DNA from: Lutjanus erythropterus
Lineage: Eukaryota; Chordata; Actinopteri; Lutjaniformes; Lutjanidae
DNA length: 64,000 nucleotides
Assembly: GCA_020091685.1 (NCBI GenBank)
Contig: CM034599.1
Span: 38,099,377 to 38,163,376 of the forward strand
Direction: 5' to 3'
The notes under the pieces are model-generated. The model had not been told where the DNA came from. It saw only the letters and a program-made list of their open reading frames with translations, and ran no database searches. Each line of letters starts with the position of its first letter. The stretch's first letter is position 1. A program made the position numbers and the translations under genes. Positions 12,801 through 27,800 of this stretch are shown here, piece after piece.

Positions 12801-15800
12801 CCTCCAGTGTAAAACAATGGAGGTGAATGGAATTTGGTTTGTCATGCTTAAAAACAGTGTTGCTCTTACGCTCACAGACCTCACTATGAAATGTTTTAAT
12901 TGGAACTACTTTCTACTGAAGAAATAGTCCCTTTAAAATCTGTTAAAGCATGGTGTGAATTATCCAGAGCAACACAGACATTGTTTGTGTTTTTTAATGA
13001 AACTCTTCAATGCTGTAAGCTCCACAAACTAAAGCCTTTTCACCTTCAACAAAGGTTTTCCCACTGTTTCCAGTCAAGTTGCTAAGCTATGCTAAACCAC
13101 TGCTAGTTGCACCTTCATGTTCACTGAACAAATATGTTATGTAACTCTCAGAAAGAAAGAAAATAAACGTATTTCTCAAAATGTCTGGTCGGTCAACCTA
13201 ATGGGTTTTGACATAGACAAGAGGTGTACCATGAGAATGGAAACACAAAAGTTAAATAAGGAATTAAAGTCAAGAGGAAAGGAGGATTACTGTGTCATCT
13301 GCATATAAGAGATCGCTACAGTGACTAAGACACTGCTGTATAAGAGCAACAATAATGGACACCATGTGTTTAAGTTTGTCTCGATTAAGTGGATCTACAG
13401 AATATGAAAATCCTTGTCAGCCCCAAATGATCATTTGACTGTACCAGTTCTGCGCTGGTCCATTGCACAAGCCTGATCCTCCTCCATCACGCTGAGCCTG
13501 GCGGTCCCGCCTCCACACCACGGCCAGTCCCAGGTCTCTACACGCCCACTGCCCGACCAATAGGACCTCTGCAAGGGGAAGTACCAGGGGCGGGGCAGCC
13601 CATACATTCCTGTAAGAGAGAGAAAGCACATTTGCTCTAATATACAACATGAGAGAGAGAATATAGGTATACTATACTGGAAAAAGAAAACTGAAATGAA
13701 AGTAGCTAACTGCTCCAATCTATCTGAAAAATATGTATGAACAGGGTGGTGTAGATTCAGAGGGCAGTGGTTTCATACCTGGATGCACGGCCTCTATGTA
13801 CCAGGTGAGCACTCCATACACACCAGCGTCAATGATGAGCATCATCATGGAGAGCCCCAGGTTAAAGTCATCGCCCTCTACCGGTGACTGGCTGATGGTC
13901 CGCCACTGGATGCCAACGCCTGCTACCTCATACAGCGCAAAATACTTGGAGCCAAGACCGAAGGCTGTGGTGGACATCAGAGACTGGAGGAGACAGGTGG
14001 AGCAAGAACTTATTCACCAGAGTATCATCTGGTTTATCAAGTAATGCCTAACAGTGACAAAACAAGGAGCAAACCTTACAAACAGACCCCAAATGTAATT
14101 ACATTCCAATGAAAAGGTGGGGAAGAAAGCGAAACGTCCTTACAGCGATGCACTTCTCAAAGGCAGTGATCTTGTCATGGGCCACCTCCTCCCTGATGGC
14201 CACATACATGTAGGGCACGTAGCTGAGGAAGTAGATGATTCCTCCACACGCTGAAGCCAGCTTGGCCTTAGAGTAGATTACTGATACCAAAAAACTGGAA
14301 AACAAAGAAAGGTTACACAGGCTTCTTTATCATAGTGCTTTCAAGGTAATTTATTTTACTCAAACTAATGATTCCTGCTCAAAACATGGCCTGACACAGT
14401 GACGTCAGGGGTTCTTCAAACAAACACATTAACTGATTATGATAAAATTGATTGTTGTTCAACACATAAGACTGGCAGGCAAAAAGAAAGACACATGCCA
14501 TGTAAATTGTTGGTATTACAGACATGAGAAATGAGGGACTTCTGGCTGGTTTAGTGGAACTTTGACGTCTCACCAGAACATGATGGTGGCCACAGCATAG
14601 ATGGTGAGGAAGAGCCAGATGATGAAGGGGTCGCTGTGGAGCAACACCCGGCCGTACTTCAAGATGGCCGTCAGAGCGGTGACAGAGATGGACAGCTGGA
14701 CGAAGCCGGTGATGAACCAGGCCACCCAGTGGACAGCGTTGTTCAGGCCCATCATCTTCATCACCTGAGGAAGCATTAAGTTACATGTCAGAATTCGTAC
14801 CCTCTTTTTCCACACATCCATTCAAAACTGGTCTGATCCGCACAGGAGGCAGACTGTCCATGTATCATAGTTAGGCTTTGTTTGTGTTTATGTTCGATGA
14901 GGTATCCTCAGTGCGAGGGTGCCCACACCAAAAGTGACATCATTGCATCTCTTGCATAGAGGGTTACCTCTTGAGGACCTGTATCAGGGATGTTTGTGCC
15001 TATTCATTTTTGAAAGAACAGGCCAGTGGGGAAAGTCCAACACTCGACCGACCAATCACAGTGTGACTACAGCACTCAGGGCCATTCTTCCACCAACATG
15101 GGACCTTTCACTTGAAGAACCTCATACTGAAGTGTTCTGAGCATTTCCACCAAAAATGAGCAAGTTTGGAACCTGAAAAGATGGTTCCCAACCCGGACCA
15201 AAAAATAGCAGGTTTTCCTTAGGAACCAAAGTGGGTGTGTCATATTCTACAGGCTGTTGTGCAGCACCCTCTGTTGATTATTGATTGATTGATTGATTAC
15301 AACGGTTCAAGCCAAAACTGGTGGAAATTAGGGCTGGTTAAGTAGATAGCACCAAGGTTCCAAGGATTTGAACAGAACCAGTTCAAGAACCAGAACTTAT
15401 TTGGTGGAAAAGGCCCCACAGTAAAGGGTCGTCCACACCAAGGACTGTAACTATAAAAAATATGGTTATAATTGTTGTGAGGCAGCCCTTTAGTCACACT
15501 TCATTGTTTATAGTGCTGGCCCCCTGATTTTCTGTGGTCCAGCAAGAATATCATCACCACCACTGTCTTTACCTGATCCACAGAAGACGGGCTGCCTCCT
15601 GAGAGGTCTGGAGGAGGTCTACGGTTTGTATGTGTAGTCTGTTTTACTGAATTTGTTTTGTCTATACTTGTCGATACTTGTCAGTAAACTGAACTTTTGT
15701 GGAGTTTTCCTTTAATATAAGGTATACATGTATATTCCCATGTGCATGGTCTCAGTTGATAAACTCTAAGTGGATTGCATCTAAATTTAGTGAAAAAAGT

Positions 15801-18800
15801 ATTTTGTTTAAATCTATACCTTAATATCTTAACAGAGCTGGGACTGCCTGGAGAGTTAAGCTAAGACAGGTTAAATTATGAAACATCGTAACAGGAAGGT
15901 TATTAACAGCCGTTGTGCCTGCAGGTGGCAGGAGAACTTTGTCAGTGGCTGTGATTGAGATGTTTTTGCAAACAGATTGTAGAAGACAGGAGGATGTACT
16001 GTTATTATTTAATGGATTTGGTATGTTGATAGATGATACATGTAACTATTTTCATGCCAACTGTCTTTTGTTGTTTTCATTAAAAAAAAAAAGTTGTTTT
16101 CTCAAAATTTCCAGACCCAAAACAGGGCTGAAACACCACTGAAATGAAATAGTATTCCTCCATGTTGCGTAACATACTGAATCTCTGAACCACACTAATC
16201 ATACTTTTAATTCTGCTTGTACATATCATATGCTACTACTAAATATTAAAGGACTATTAAATTTCCATTTAAGACATAAGTCCTCACAAGTCCACCTCAC
16301 AAATATATAGTATATTTTTAGGTTCATTAATTTCCTGAAACAGCTGGACACTTCAGTTTTTAGCAAGCATTATGCAAACAGGAGGAAATTTTTATGGGAC
16401 AATTGTCAGCTGCAGATTAATCATCATTTGGTGCTCCAGTAAGTGTTTGGGGCAGCAGAATGGTATGTGTGGGATCAAGTGGCTTCATATCGCAAAGTGC
16501 ATCATTAATATCTTTTGCTTAGAATACAAATGATGAAACCATTCTCACAGTTTGCTCCATGGTCTCACATAATTCATGCTAAGCATCTCTGGTTCTGCAG
16601 AGCAGAGTTATGCAGCATCCAAGTATTAATATCAGGGAAGAATAAACAAACAGAACAAACTTCAAAGGAAAAAGCTGGTGCTATTCTATATATTTTTTGT
16701 TCAACAAATCCCATGAAAAGACCAAAACCAACAATGCTTTAGACTGTCTGTCAGTACTTTCTGACTTCTACATCTTGTCACGTCCAAGACCATTGGTTCA
16801 AACCAATGACATACAGTACTGTGCAAAAGTTTTAGGCAGACATGAAGAAATGCTGTAAAGTAAGAATGCTTTCAAATATATAAAATGTAATTGTTAATTT
16901 TTATCAATCTACAAAATGCAAAGTAAACGACCAGAAAAAGAAATCTAAATCAAATCAGTATTTGGTGTGACCACCCTTTTTCTTCAAAACAGCATCAGCT
17001 CCTCTAGGTACACAGTTTTTGAAGGAACTCAGCAGGTATGTTGTTCCAAACATGTTGGAGAACTAACCACAGATCTTCTGTGGATGTGGGCTGCCTCACA
17101 TCCTTCTGTCTCTTCATGTAATCCCAGACAGACTCCATGATGTTGAGATCAGGGCTCTGTGGGGATCATACCATCACTTCCAGGACTCCTTGTTCTTCTT
17201 TATTCTGAAGATAGTTCCTAATGACAGTGGCTGTATGTTTGGGGTTGTTGTCCTGCTGCAGAATAAATTTGGGGCCAATCAGATGCCTCCCTGATGGTAC
17301 TGTATGATGGATAAGTATCTGCTTGTATTTCTCAGCACTGAGGACACCATTAATCCTGACCAAATCCACAACTCCATTTGCAGAACTGCAGCCCCAAACT
17401 CACAAGGACCCTCCACCATGCTTCACTGTTGCCTGCAGACACTCTTTATTGTACCACTCTCCAGCCCTTTAGTGAACAAACTGCCTTCTGCTACAGAAAA
17501 ATATTTCAGATTTTGACTTATCAGTCCAGAGCACCTGCTGCCATTTTTCTGCACCCCAGTTCCCCTGTTTTCATGCATAGTTGAGTCACTTGGCCTCGTT
17601 TCCATGTCGGAGGTATGGCTTTTTGGCCGCAGTTGTTCCGTCAAGACCACTTCTAGCCAGACTTCTGCAGACAGCAGATGGGTCCCACTGGTTTCTGCTA
17701 GTTCTGAGCTGATGGCACTGCTGGACATCTTCTGATATGGAAGGGAAGTAAGCATAATGTGTCTTTCACCTGCTGCACCAAGTTTCCTTGGCCAATCTCT
17801 GCGTCTGTGGTTCTCAACGTTGCCCGTGTCTTTGTGCTTCTTCAAAAGAGCTTGAACGGCACATCTTGAAACCCCAGTCTGCATTGAAATCTTGCCTGGG
17901 AGAGACCTCGCTGATGCAGTAGAAATACTTTGTGTCTTGTTGCTGTGCTCAGTCTTGTCATGGCATCTGACCTGTGACATCCAACTGTCTCCCACAACCT
18001 CACCTTGGTGGCAGAGTTTGTCTGTTCCTCAGCCAGTTTTAAGCCTCCTACACAGCAGCTTCTGTTTCACTCAATGACTGTGTTTCAACCTACATATGAA
18101 ACTGATGATCATTAGCACCTGTTTGGTATAACTGGTTAATCAAACCAGTTATACCAGTGTACCTGGAAGAACTAATGTTGTTTTGAAGGCAAACAGTGGT
18201 CACATTTTGATTTGATTTAGATTTTTCTTCTGTTCACTCACGTTGCAATTTGTACATCGATAAAAATAAACAATTAAATTTTATATTTTTGAAAGCATTC
18301 TTCTTACAGTCTGAGTACATGTCAATTACATTTTTCTCAATAGTTTTTTTTTTGTGTGTGTGTCATTTTAGGTACTTCGCCAAACCCCAATTCCAAAAAA
18401 CATATTAATTTTATTTTATTTATTTATTCATTTAATTTAATATTTATCCAGGTAAGTCCCACTGAGACAGACTCATTAGCATGAGAGACCTGAATGTACA
18501 CCATTTAAAAACATAAAACTTTCCTGGACAATTAATCTATAGACAATAGCAGGCCATAAATAAATACAGCAAATAAATACAGTGTATTAAAGAATTTAAG
18601 CACAAAAACACATATGATATAAGACATTTAATGCTCAAACTGATAAACTTTATTGTTTCTTGTAAATATGCACTCATTCTGAATTTGATACCAGCAACAT
18701 GTTTCCAAAAAGTTGGGACAGGAGCATTTTTATCACTGTGATACATCATCTTTACTTTTAACAACACTCTGTAACTGAGAACACTAACTGTTGAAGTTTT

Positions 18801-21800
18801 GAAAGTGAACTTCTTTCTCATTCTTGCTTGATATATGATTTCAGGTGCTCAACAGTCCGGGCTCTCTGTTGTCGTATTTTGCTCTTCATAATGCACCACA
18901 CATTTTCAATGGGAGACAGGTCTGGGCTTCAGGCAGGTCAGTCTACACCTGAACTCTTTTGCTAAGAAGCCACACTGTTGGAACACATGCAGAATGTTTT
19001 TATACTGTATTCAACTGAATATAGGTTGAAAGTATGTCTTTATTAACATTTTACACATCATCCCAACTGTTTTGGAATTTGTGTTGTGTGTTCAAGTGTT
19101 TGTTTTTCTGATAAGTTTGGTTTAAATCAGTTATTTGATGCTATTAAAAAAAAGCTTTCATGTCAAGATTAACAGCTGAGCTCTGCTCACAACTGAGTCA
19201 GCTGGATGTTTGAGTGGGACCTGGTGGCACCACTCCAACCCAGATCACAACTGTGCAGCCTCTGGCTCCAAATGACGTCACCACAGCAAGATGGCAGCGC
19301 TCATATCTGGGATATTTTGGCTTCATTTTTGTACAGTGTGAGGGAGTGGAGACACATCTCTATTTGCAGTCTGTGGGTCAAACTTAAGCTGTAAATCTTT
19401 AAAAAACAGCTGAAAAATATAGTTCTATGTTGCAAAAAAAGCTCAGTCATTTCTCTAAACAGCTGGTTACTGTATTTTTTAGTAAATGTTACTTAAACAG
19501 GAGCAAACAGTGCATTTGTTGGGGATTATTTTCAGATTAATCCACATTTGGTGCACTAGTGAGCATGTGGGGCAGCAGGACGGTATGTGTGGGATTGAGT
19601 CCACACGTCAGCCAGTACAACAGTGATGCTCACTGATGTGCTTTTAATAGTTATGAGACAACAGTGGAGCTCTGTGGCACAGAGGCAGAGGATATATCAG
19701 GCTTCTGTTTGTAGATACATTCAGTGCTGGTTTGACTCTGCACATGGGATTTGTTGGCAATAACAAAAATATAGAATATCACTACACTTATATCACACAG
19801 TCTAACCTCTTTGAGCCGGTGCTCCTTCTCAGCCACAATGTGCTGAATCATCATGGCTACTGAGTAAACCCAGGAGATCACCATGCACAGAGGCATCATA
19901 TGCTCAATCACAAACAGAAAACTGAAAAAAACAACAACAACACAGGGTATCAGGTAAAGAATAAACACACAGATTTTTAGATCACACTGCATTTCAGCTG
20001 CAGGAGATCTTCAGAATATCTACAAATTTGTACAAACAGCAACACTTACAAAATATATCTATCGCATATGAAGAACACAGTGTATATATATAAAAATGCA
20101 TATAGAATATAATTTTTCACCATCTCTGCCTACTTCTCACTGCCATGCTCAACATAATGAAGAACAGAGAACATGATAAAGCAGATTTCTTACTCGTCTC
20201 TGGTGTAACATGGGTAGGGGAACATCTGAACGTAGTTACCAGGTTCCACCACATCATGGCCCACAAACGTGTTGATGATGGCTCTTTCTATCATATCTAG
20301 AGGAGAGGGAGAGACAATCAGAGAGAATTACAAATTGTGATAAATGTGTACTCCATTTTTTGCATTATTACCTCAAAACCCTGTCTTGTGTTTGTGTTTC
20401 CACAGATTTGTTGTGTCAGTCATATCTCAATTTTCCTCCCATTTTTATTAGTTTCTATAAAATGGGGTATTTTAAATGCAAATGACAAATGACTGTGTAA
20501 TTTAAAAGCTGTTGCTCGTAATGACAAACTTACAGAGAATTATCACCAACTCTTTCTTCCCCTCAGCTCTACAGAGTTTCTATCATGCTTTTGTTTTTTG
20601 TTTTTTTGTTAGTTATTTCCTGTTTTATTTTGTAGTCTCATGTGTCTTGACCTTACTTCCTTTTCCCGCCCTTTTTGATTACTGTTTGTTTCTGATGAGT
20701 TCCTTGTGGTTCTCTAGTTCTGCATCAGTTAGTTGCCCTTTGGTGTCACCCCATGTGTTTCAGGCCTTTGTTGCATTTGTTGGACTTTGGATTTGTTTTT
20801 CTTGGACTTTTGTTCCTCATTTGCCCTGTTGAATTTGTTTGTTGAACTCTAATTTGACCTGCAGGGATTACAAGTAAACTTTTTGTGTATTATTTCTTTA
20901 TCAAAACACATTTTGATCTGTCTCTGCCTCGCCCTATCTGCATATTTGGACCCAGCATCTTGTTTCGTTTTACACGCTCTGACAATTTCTGAACTTCTCC
21001 ATCATTGGTTTGGTTTTCAGGCCCACGGTTTCCACCAAATAGCAGACAAAGTAAGAAACTAGTCGGTGAACATAGTGGAGCATTTAGCAGCTAAAGGAAA
21101 CAAACAAAGAATCAGAGATCTCAGACATGTTTTAGTCAAAATTTAACCAGCATGTTCACACTTCCACCAAGTGAACAAACACCGTGGATCATGTCATGAT
21201 ACTTGAATGTTCCAGGCAGCTTCCTCGTCCTTATTTTGCTCAGTCAGACTACATTTCCCTGCTTCTCAAGCCTGCCAACACCCAGCTGACAAAATGGGTC
21301 AAACCTTCAGTAAAAATCAGTCAAAGTGTGGACAGATGAAGCTACAGCAGCTCTACAGGACTGCTTTGAGTGTGCAGACTGAGAAGCTGCCACCCAGAAC
21401 AACCATGTAAATCTTGAAGAATAGATGAGAGCAGCCCATCCAGGTACTGCCCTTACATCATGCCCCGCCCCTTTTTAGATAAGCACAAATTCTGAGTTCT
21501 TTGCCAATTTAATAGCATAAAATAAAAATACCGTATTAGTTTTTAGCTATTAGGAGCCCAAATCTGAGTGTCCTTTCAGTCTGCCTCCATCAAAATGGAC
21601 AAATCTGACATTTGCAGCTAGCTTACTGAATCTTCAGGTAATGTATTTTAGACATACCACTTTTTATGTTGACACTTTATTTAGCTGTTTTTGTCATCTG
21701 TTCAATGTGATGTTACTACAAACTATATAATTACATCTAGAGCTACAATGATTAATCAATTAAAAAGTAATAATCATCTACTTTGATAATCGATTAATCT

Positions 21801-24800
21801 GTTTGCATCATTTTTTAAATAGAAAATGTCCAAATTCTCTGATTTCAGCTTCTTACATGTGAATTACTCTCTGACAGTAAATCGAATATCCTTGAGTTGT
21901 GGACAAAACTGGACATTTGAGGACGTCATCTTAGACTTTGGAAAACACTGATCAACATTTTTCACCATTTTCTGACATTCTGTGGACCTAACAACTAATC
22001 AATTAATGGAGAAAATAATCCACAAGGAAATCGATGATGAAAATACTTGTTACTTGCCGTGGTGCAGCTGAACTGCTGTCTCAAGTTGAGTGAAGTAGAA
22101 AACAGAGTGGTTTTAGCTCCACTTCTGACTTAACTTTATGCTGTTTACAATCTTCGTTATAAGGGCATAGGTCACTTCAATTTATGTGAATTATTAACGT
22201 TAAAATACCCTCTGTTCCCTGATGTTTTTTGAGTGGACAGACTGTTAAACCAAACTCTGTTCTAAAAGCAGGTGTTTTAAGGTAAGGACATATTTTTTCC
22301 ACAGTAAAAACTTTAGTTGCACTGTTACTCAGACTATTTTTGGATTTTTGCTTCAATCTACAGGAACAATTGGCAATCGACTGTCCTGGGCCTACAGTTT
22401 ACCATTTTCATCTTCTCTGTGAATGGCCTGAAGCCACAGATCTCTTCTTTTACTGTTTTCCACTATTTGGGGAAGTAAAAAAAAACCTAAACTTTATTTT
22501 TTTTTGTTTGATGTGCAAAATATCTGATGCAGCAGCTTTTAGGCATAGTGCCACTATTTTTTTTCAATTTGGCACCGGCACTTTTACACCCCTTGTTTTC
22601 ACCCACAGGGCATCGTGGACATTCAAGACAGGGACGTGACATCTACCTGCTTTCATGTGTATACATCATCAGTGACATCATGCATGAGCAAATGTGTTGA
22701 TGATGTCAGCAATAAGATCATCCAATCAAACAGGCTGGATCAATGGAGAGGTGAAGGCTCCAGATGATGATGAGGAAGCTCACAGAATGCTATCAACAGT
22801 TTTCAAAGGAACTGCTTTCTCATGTTTCTTCATGTTATTGTGTTATTTTAATGCTTTAATGTCTTTATGTGGATCCTCCATTAGCACTGGGGTCCACACA
22901 CATGCAATCATGCACACTTATACACACCACAACCACATCAACACAACAAACATAACAACTCATCTCCTTAAATTAACAAGTAAGTAAATAAGGCAGAAAA
23001 ACAAATCTTCATTCCATACCTTAGACATTAAATCAAACACAATTATAAATCATAATGCCTCCAGAATTCATAGCAACTTGACCCTTTCATATGTCCATAC
23101 ATGCATAGTCCTTCATAATAAATATAAATCATAATCAGAATGACCTTCTTAAATAATGTATTCATCCATCCTTTGCTTTCACACATTAAATTCCAAGAAA
23201 TAGTGCACTAAAGAAATATTTCGCATTCTCTGCTCTCACCAGGTTTACATTCCATTTCTACACCTTTTTCCTCATCTGTGCTTCCTTAAACAACCGTAAA
23301 TATTGTTTTGACAAAATTTGAAGTGGTCTTTAGTATCCTCTTGCAGTGGCAATGAATTCCTCCTAACCATGCTTCTGTATGTGGCTGTTTTCTGTATCAC
23401 GCTTGATTTTACTTTAAGTAGAATGAATTGTTGTTACATATCGTGTTTGACAATCAAACTGAGAGAATAACTTTTCATACATCTTTGGTGATCATGCCAA
23501 CAGCCTATTTGTGACAAAATATCTATTTGCCTCCACTGCACTGGGGAGGAGGCAGCAATCTCGATAAAATCAGCACTGTCTGCACTAACATGTACCTCTC
23601 TGTGTTTTTGTAATTTGGGTGATCCAACCCTGTCAGTGAATCTCTCCTAAATCTCTCATTAAAATCAGCTGTCCGGGCTAACTCATCACACTGTCCTGTC
23701 AGCTTGGATGCATCATCGTGGATCAACTTTCTGTGGCAGATGAGCAGCCTCTCCGCTCCCTGTTTCCTGAATAAAAGATGACTTGCGGTGAGAAAGTGCT
23801 TCCGCTGCAGCTTGCATTGGCATCTTCACAGGTGCACCCACTTCTCAGCGCGCGCTGGTAAGCACTTTACCAGAATAAATCCCTTTCTCAGTAAAACAAA
23901 CTAAACAATGCGTTTGACACCACAGTCTGGCTACCTCGTGCACCTGTGTCTGATTCTTGATTTATAGCACAGACTGTCGCCATCTGCAGACTGCATAAAA
24001 ACAATCCAGTCCACAATAACAAGTTTTCTGATTCCAACCATAGTAGCAGTGCAACAAATCAAATATAAATATGTACAAACTTATTATATATCAAATCCAT
24101 ATTCAAGCCTGCATATATCAGACCTGTACATACGTACGGGTACTTCACCAAATTGTTAGGCTGCACCCCCTTTTGGGGGATAGAAAACTGAAAGTCCCAT
24201 AGACAACAATGCAATTTTATGTGACAAACTTGTATGAATTCATGTTGAGTTAAACAAACCTTTCTTATACAGACATGTCTAATAATTACTTTGTGATTTT
24301 GACTGAATCTGAGCGTTTGATACCTTAATAAATCAAGGTTTGTCAATCAGCTGTCATGTCTATCTCTGTCCAAGTGGATCAATGAGCTAACAGTGATCAG
24401 ACGCTGTTTATATTGTCTGTTAATGTGTAAAAGCATTGTCTGTAAATCACAAAGCCTGCTAGACTCAGATCTAGTTTCAGATGACAGTCCTACGCTCTTG
24501 TATTGTAACATGAATGTTCCTCAGCAGCCTCCCACTCAAGCTAACGTTAGCTCTCCATCAGGAGTAACTGTCACCAGCATTGTTCAGCTGTTTACCACAC
24601 TGACAGTGAATATTCATGGATCTTATGAGCCTAAAAGTGTGAAAAGTGTGAAAGCTACAGCTGTTTCAACTCTCTAATCCAGCAGAAATGAGCTAATTGA
24701 TATTTATTGTCATCAAAAAGGAATTGGGACTGTATTCTGGAGCTCAGACATTCTTACTGTACCTGCTTCTTTTGGGATCCCTTTTCTTTCCAGGAATGAT

Positions 24801-27800
24801 GGGGAACTAGAGATGAGGTGAGGTGAGATGAGATGACCAAAAAATGAGTTGAGCTCACTACCTGAATATACTGAATGATCCGGTTTTTACATCAATGGAT
24901 TCTTTTTCTTCCCTGATTCCAAGATGACAAAGTCAGGATTCATGGAGCTCAAATAGTGAAAGAGTGGTTCAGGGAGCATGAGACATCATTTTCACACATG
25001 GATTGTCCACCACAGAGTCCAGACCTGAACCCCACTGAGGATCTTTGCGATGTGCTGGAGAAGACTTTACTCAGAGGTCTGACTCTCCCATCATCAATAC
25101 AAGATCTTGAAGAAAAATTAATGCAACTCTGAACAGAAATAAATGTTGTCACATTGTATAAGCTTCTTGAAACGATGCCGTGGTGAATGCATGCTGTAAT
25201 CAAAGCTAAAAGCGGTCCAGTGAAATATTAGAGTGTGACTTTTCTTTTGGCCATCAATTAGTCAATTATCAGTTGTTTGGTCTATAAAATGTTGGAAAAT
25301 TGAGAAAAATATTGATCAGTGATTCCCAAAGCCCATGGTGTTGTCCTCAAATATCTTTGTTTTGTCCACAACAAGATAGAAGATGTAGTCACAGAAGACT
25401 TAAACTGTAAGATATTCACACTGAGAAGCTGAAAAGCTGAAAGAGAATTTTTCAGCAAACTCAAACCTATTAATCAATAGGTCACAATTAATTAACAGAT
25501 TAATAATCAATTACTCAATTAATCATTGTAGCTCTAATACATTAAGCACTTGGGTCACTTACCCTGGATCCAAACAAAACCATAGAGGAAGTAGAATTTC
25601 CCCCCGGTGTTGGGCCCTGGGCGCCAGTAGGCCCGTCTGATCTCATTGGTCTTCTCTGTAAAGCTGGAGTTCTGTCTGATTTTGTAGAGAACGTGGGGTG
25701 GCAGGGAGCCATCTTTGTTAGTCTGGAAAATCACACCTGGAAAGAAAAGAGCACACTGTTACACTGCAGCACTGAATGCACTGTGTTCTTCTTTCACCTT
25801 TCAGAATGCAAAACACCTCTGAGAGCCTCATCCTCGCAAAGATATTACTGAACCCATACAGCTGTCAGTCTCAGTGCAAAGACAACTGATAAACAAACGT
25901 CAGCACCTGAGGGCACATCATATACATACACACCACACTCACACACACAGACTATACACTTCATATTTTTGTACAGAATTAGCCTGTGCATTGAGAAGGT
26001 TATATTCAAAAAAGTAAAAAGTATAACATATGCCTCAGCAGCACATTCTAAACGCTTGTCTTTTCAACTATCAGCTGTGGTGCCATGATTTCAACCAGAG
26101 GGGTGACTCACTGGCAAACACAGACACGTTGTCCTGGTAGGCCTGGTTCAGGGTGTAGTTGACGATGCTGTCCTCGTCAGGAAAGCCCTTGAAGACATCC
26201 ACACTGACCTAGAAGCACCGGGCAAAGACACAAAGAATGTTCCACAGCAGAAATGCATCCACGAAAAGAAACAATGACTTCCTTCTTGTTGTTTTTGCGA
26301 CCAGCAGAGACTCCAGGAAGTCACTGCTCCTCGCTGCTGCTTAGTGAGCTTTAGAGATGTGGGTTAGTTTATAAAATTTGGAGAGAAACAAGCCAGCAGT
26401 TCCTGCCTTGTTTAAACCAGGAAGTGAAACAGGGGTCCTTAGGGTATTACTAGCTCTTTCTATGTCTGATTAAATCATGATTTTGTAAAAATACAACAGA
26501 GTTCAGACATCTGGGACGCAACTTTAAAGGACCAAAATTGTCATTGTAAATCAAAGATGATTATAGTAGCATGTTTTATTACCTATTTTATCAGTACGTA
26601 CTGTTAATTTTAGGCACACATTTTTACAGTCTGAAGTTGTGAAATCTTGTCTGGGAAAAGGGTGTTCTCTGACATAAATGAAAGAAAACCAAAATATTTC
26701 ATTAATTCTAGGAGTGTAACGATTCACTCATGCATCAAACTTTAATGTGTAAGATACAGTGCATCTGTTCAGACGGCCTGTATCGGTAAAAAGCTGAACA
26801 TGAATCAGAAACGAATCGATGCAGCACTAGTGTATCGATACATCTCATAAGGACGCGCATATGTTCCATTTTTGGCATCAGGGAGCTGCTGCTGTAATTT
26901 TCCTCCGTTTTTTTTCTCCTCCTGCCTCTGCCTGCACCGCTCTCACTGGACGCCTGCTGCCTCGCTCACACAAAACAAGCGCTCCCTCCTCCCTCTCCTG
27001 TGTCTCCTCTTCATTTCCTCAAAACAGACAGCGCTGAAAACAGCGACAGAAGTGACATAGTACACGCGCAAGTGTAGAATGAGTTTGTGTTTTATAATAA
27101 AGATGAGAAACGCTGCTGCAGATCATGAATGTAAAACGTGTCTGACAGCAGAGAACAGAGACACGAGTCTGACCCACAGAGACGTCATGTCACTGTGAGA
27201 GCAGGTAACACAGAGCATCACTGTTCCTCCACACTCATCAAAACCACAGCACTCTTCATATGAAACAGAGCAGCACATCATCTTACTGCAAAAATACTCA
27301 TATTTGAAACAGTTTTAAAGTTTGTTCACAGATTCTCATTTAGGCTACAGGATCTCATTTACACATGAGACTCATAATAAGATGTTAACATCACTGTAAT
27401 GTCACCTTCTCTCTGTCTCTACTCTTACTATATTTAGTAAAACTATCAGGATTTCTTTTTACAACTAACAGCACTCTACAAATGTAGCATTAGTTGAATC
27501 AAAATGTAAAGATTTACACATTGCATTGTCTTGTATTGCATCATATCATATCATATCATGTCATGACAGAGCTGAATCAAATCAAACTGAATCAATCACT
27601 ATTTAAACATTTTTAGATATATCGTATCGTTGAACATGTATCGAGATATGTATCACACCCCTAATAAATTCCATATATTTCATATATATATAGAAATCTT
27701 TAAAGAATATATGTTCACCAAAAAAAATAGAGAGTGTTGGTATTAATAACTTAGGTTTAGTTTAATAACTTAGGTTTAGGTTTTTTTGGTAGGACATGTT

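Larger units (their letters stand above)
14765..19806. other. abca2 intron 16
   Basis: Five-kilobase intron carrying a small hAT-like element (15,079-15,417), a degenerate Tc1 transposon (16,812-18,310), a second DNA-transposon remnant (about 18,385-19,085) and two copies of an unclassified repeat family (about 16,300-16,760 and 19,170-19,760). 15,420-16,300 is featureless AT-rich sequence. Confidence 0.8.
20297..25562. other. abca2 intron 14
   Basis: Long repeat-rich intron. 20,500-20,990 is a T-rich interspersed repeat of unknown class, whose start (attatcaccaactctttctt) recurs diverged at 1,674. About 21,000-21,100 (gtgaacatagtggagcattt) is related to 57,690-57,800. 21,742-22,065 and 25,253-25,541 are GATTAATCG-type copies. 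22,850-23,800 looks like the tail of a retroelement (ggatcctccattagcactgg, ggggtccacaca) but I cannot place it. 24,836-25,250 is a Tc1 fragment. 24,050-24,830 shows nothing I can name. Confidence 0.65.
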
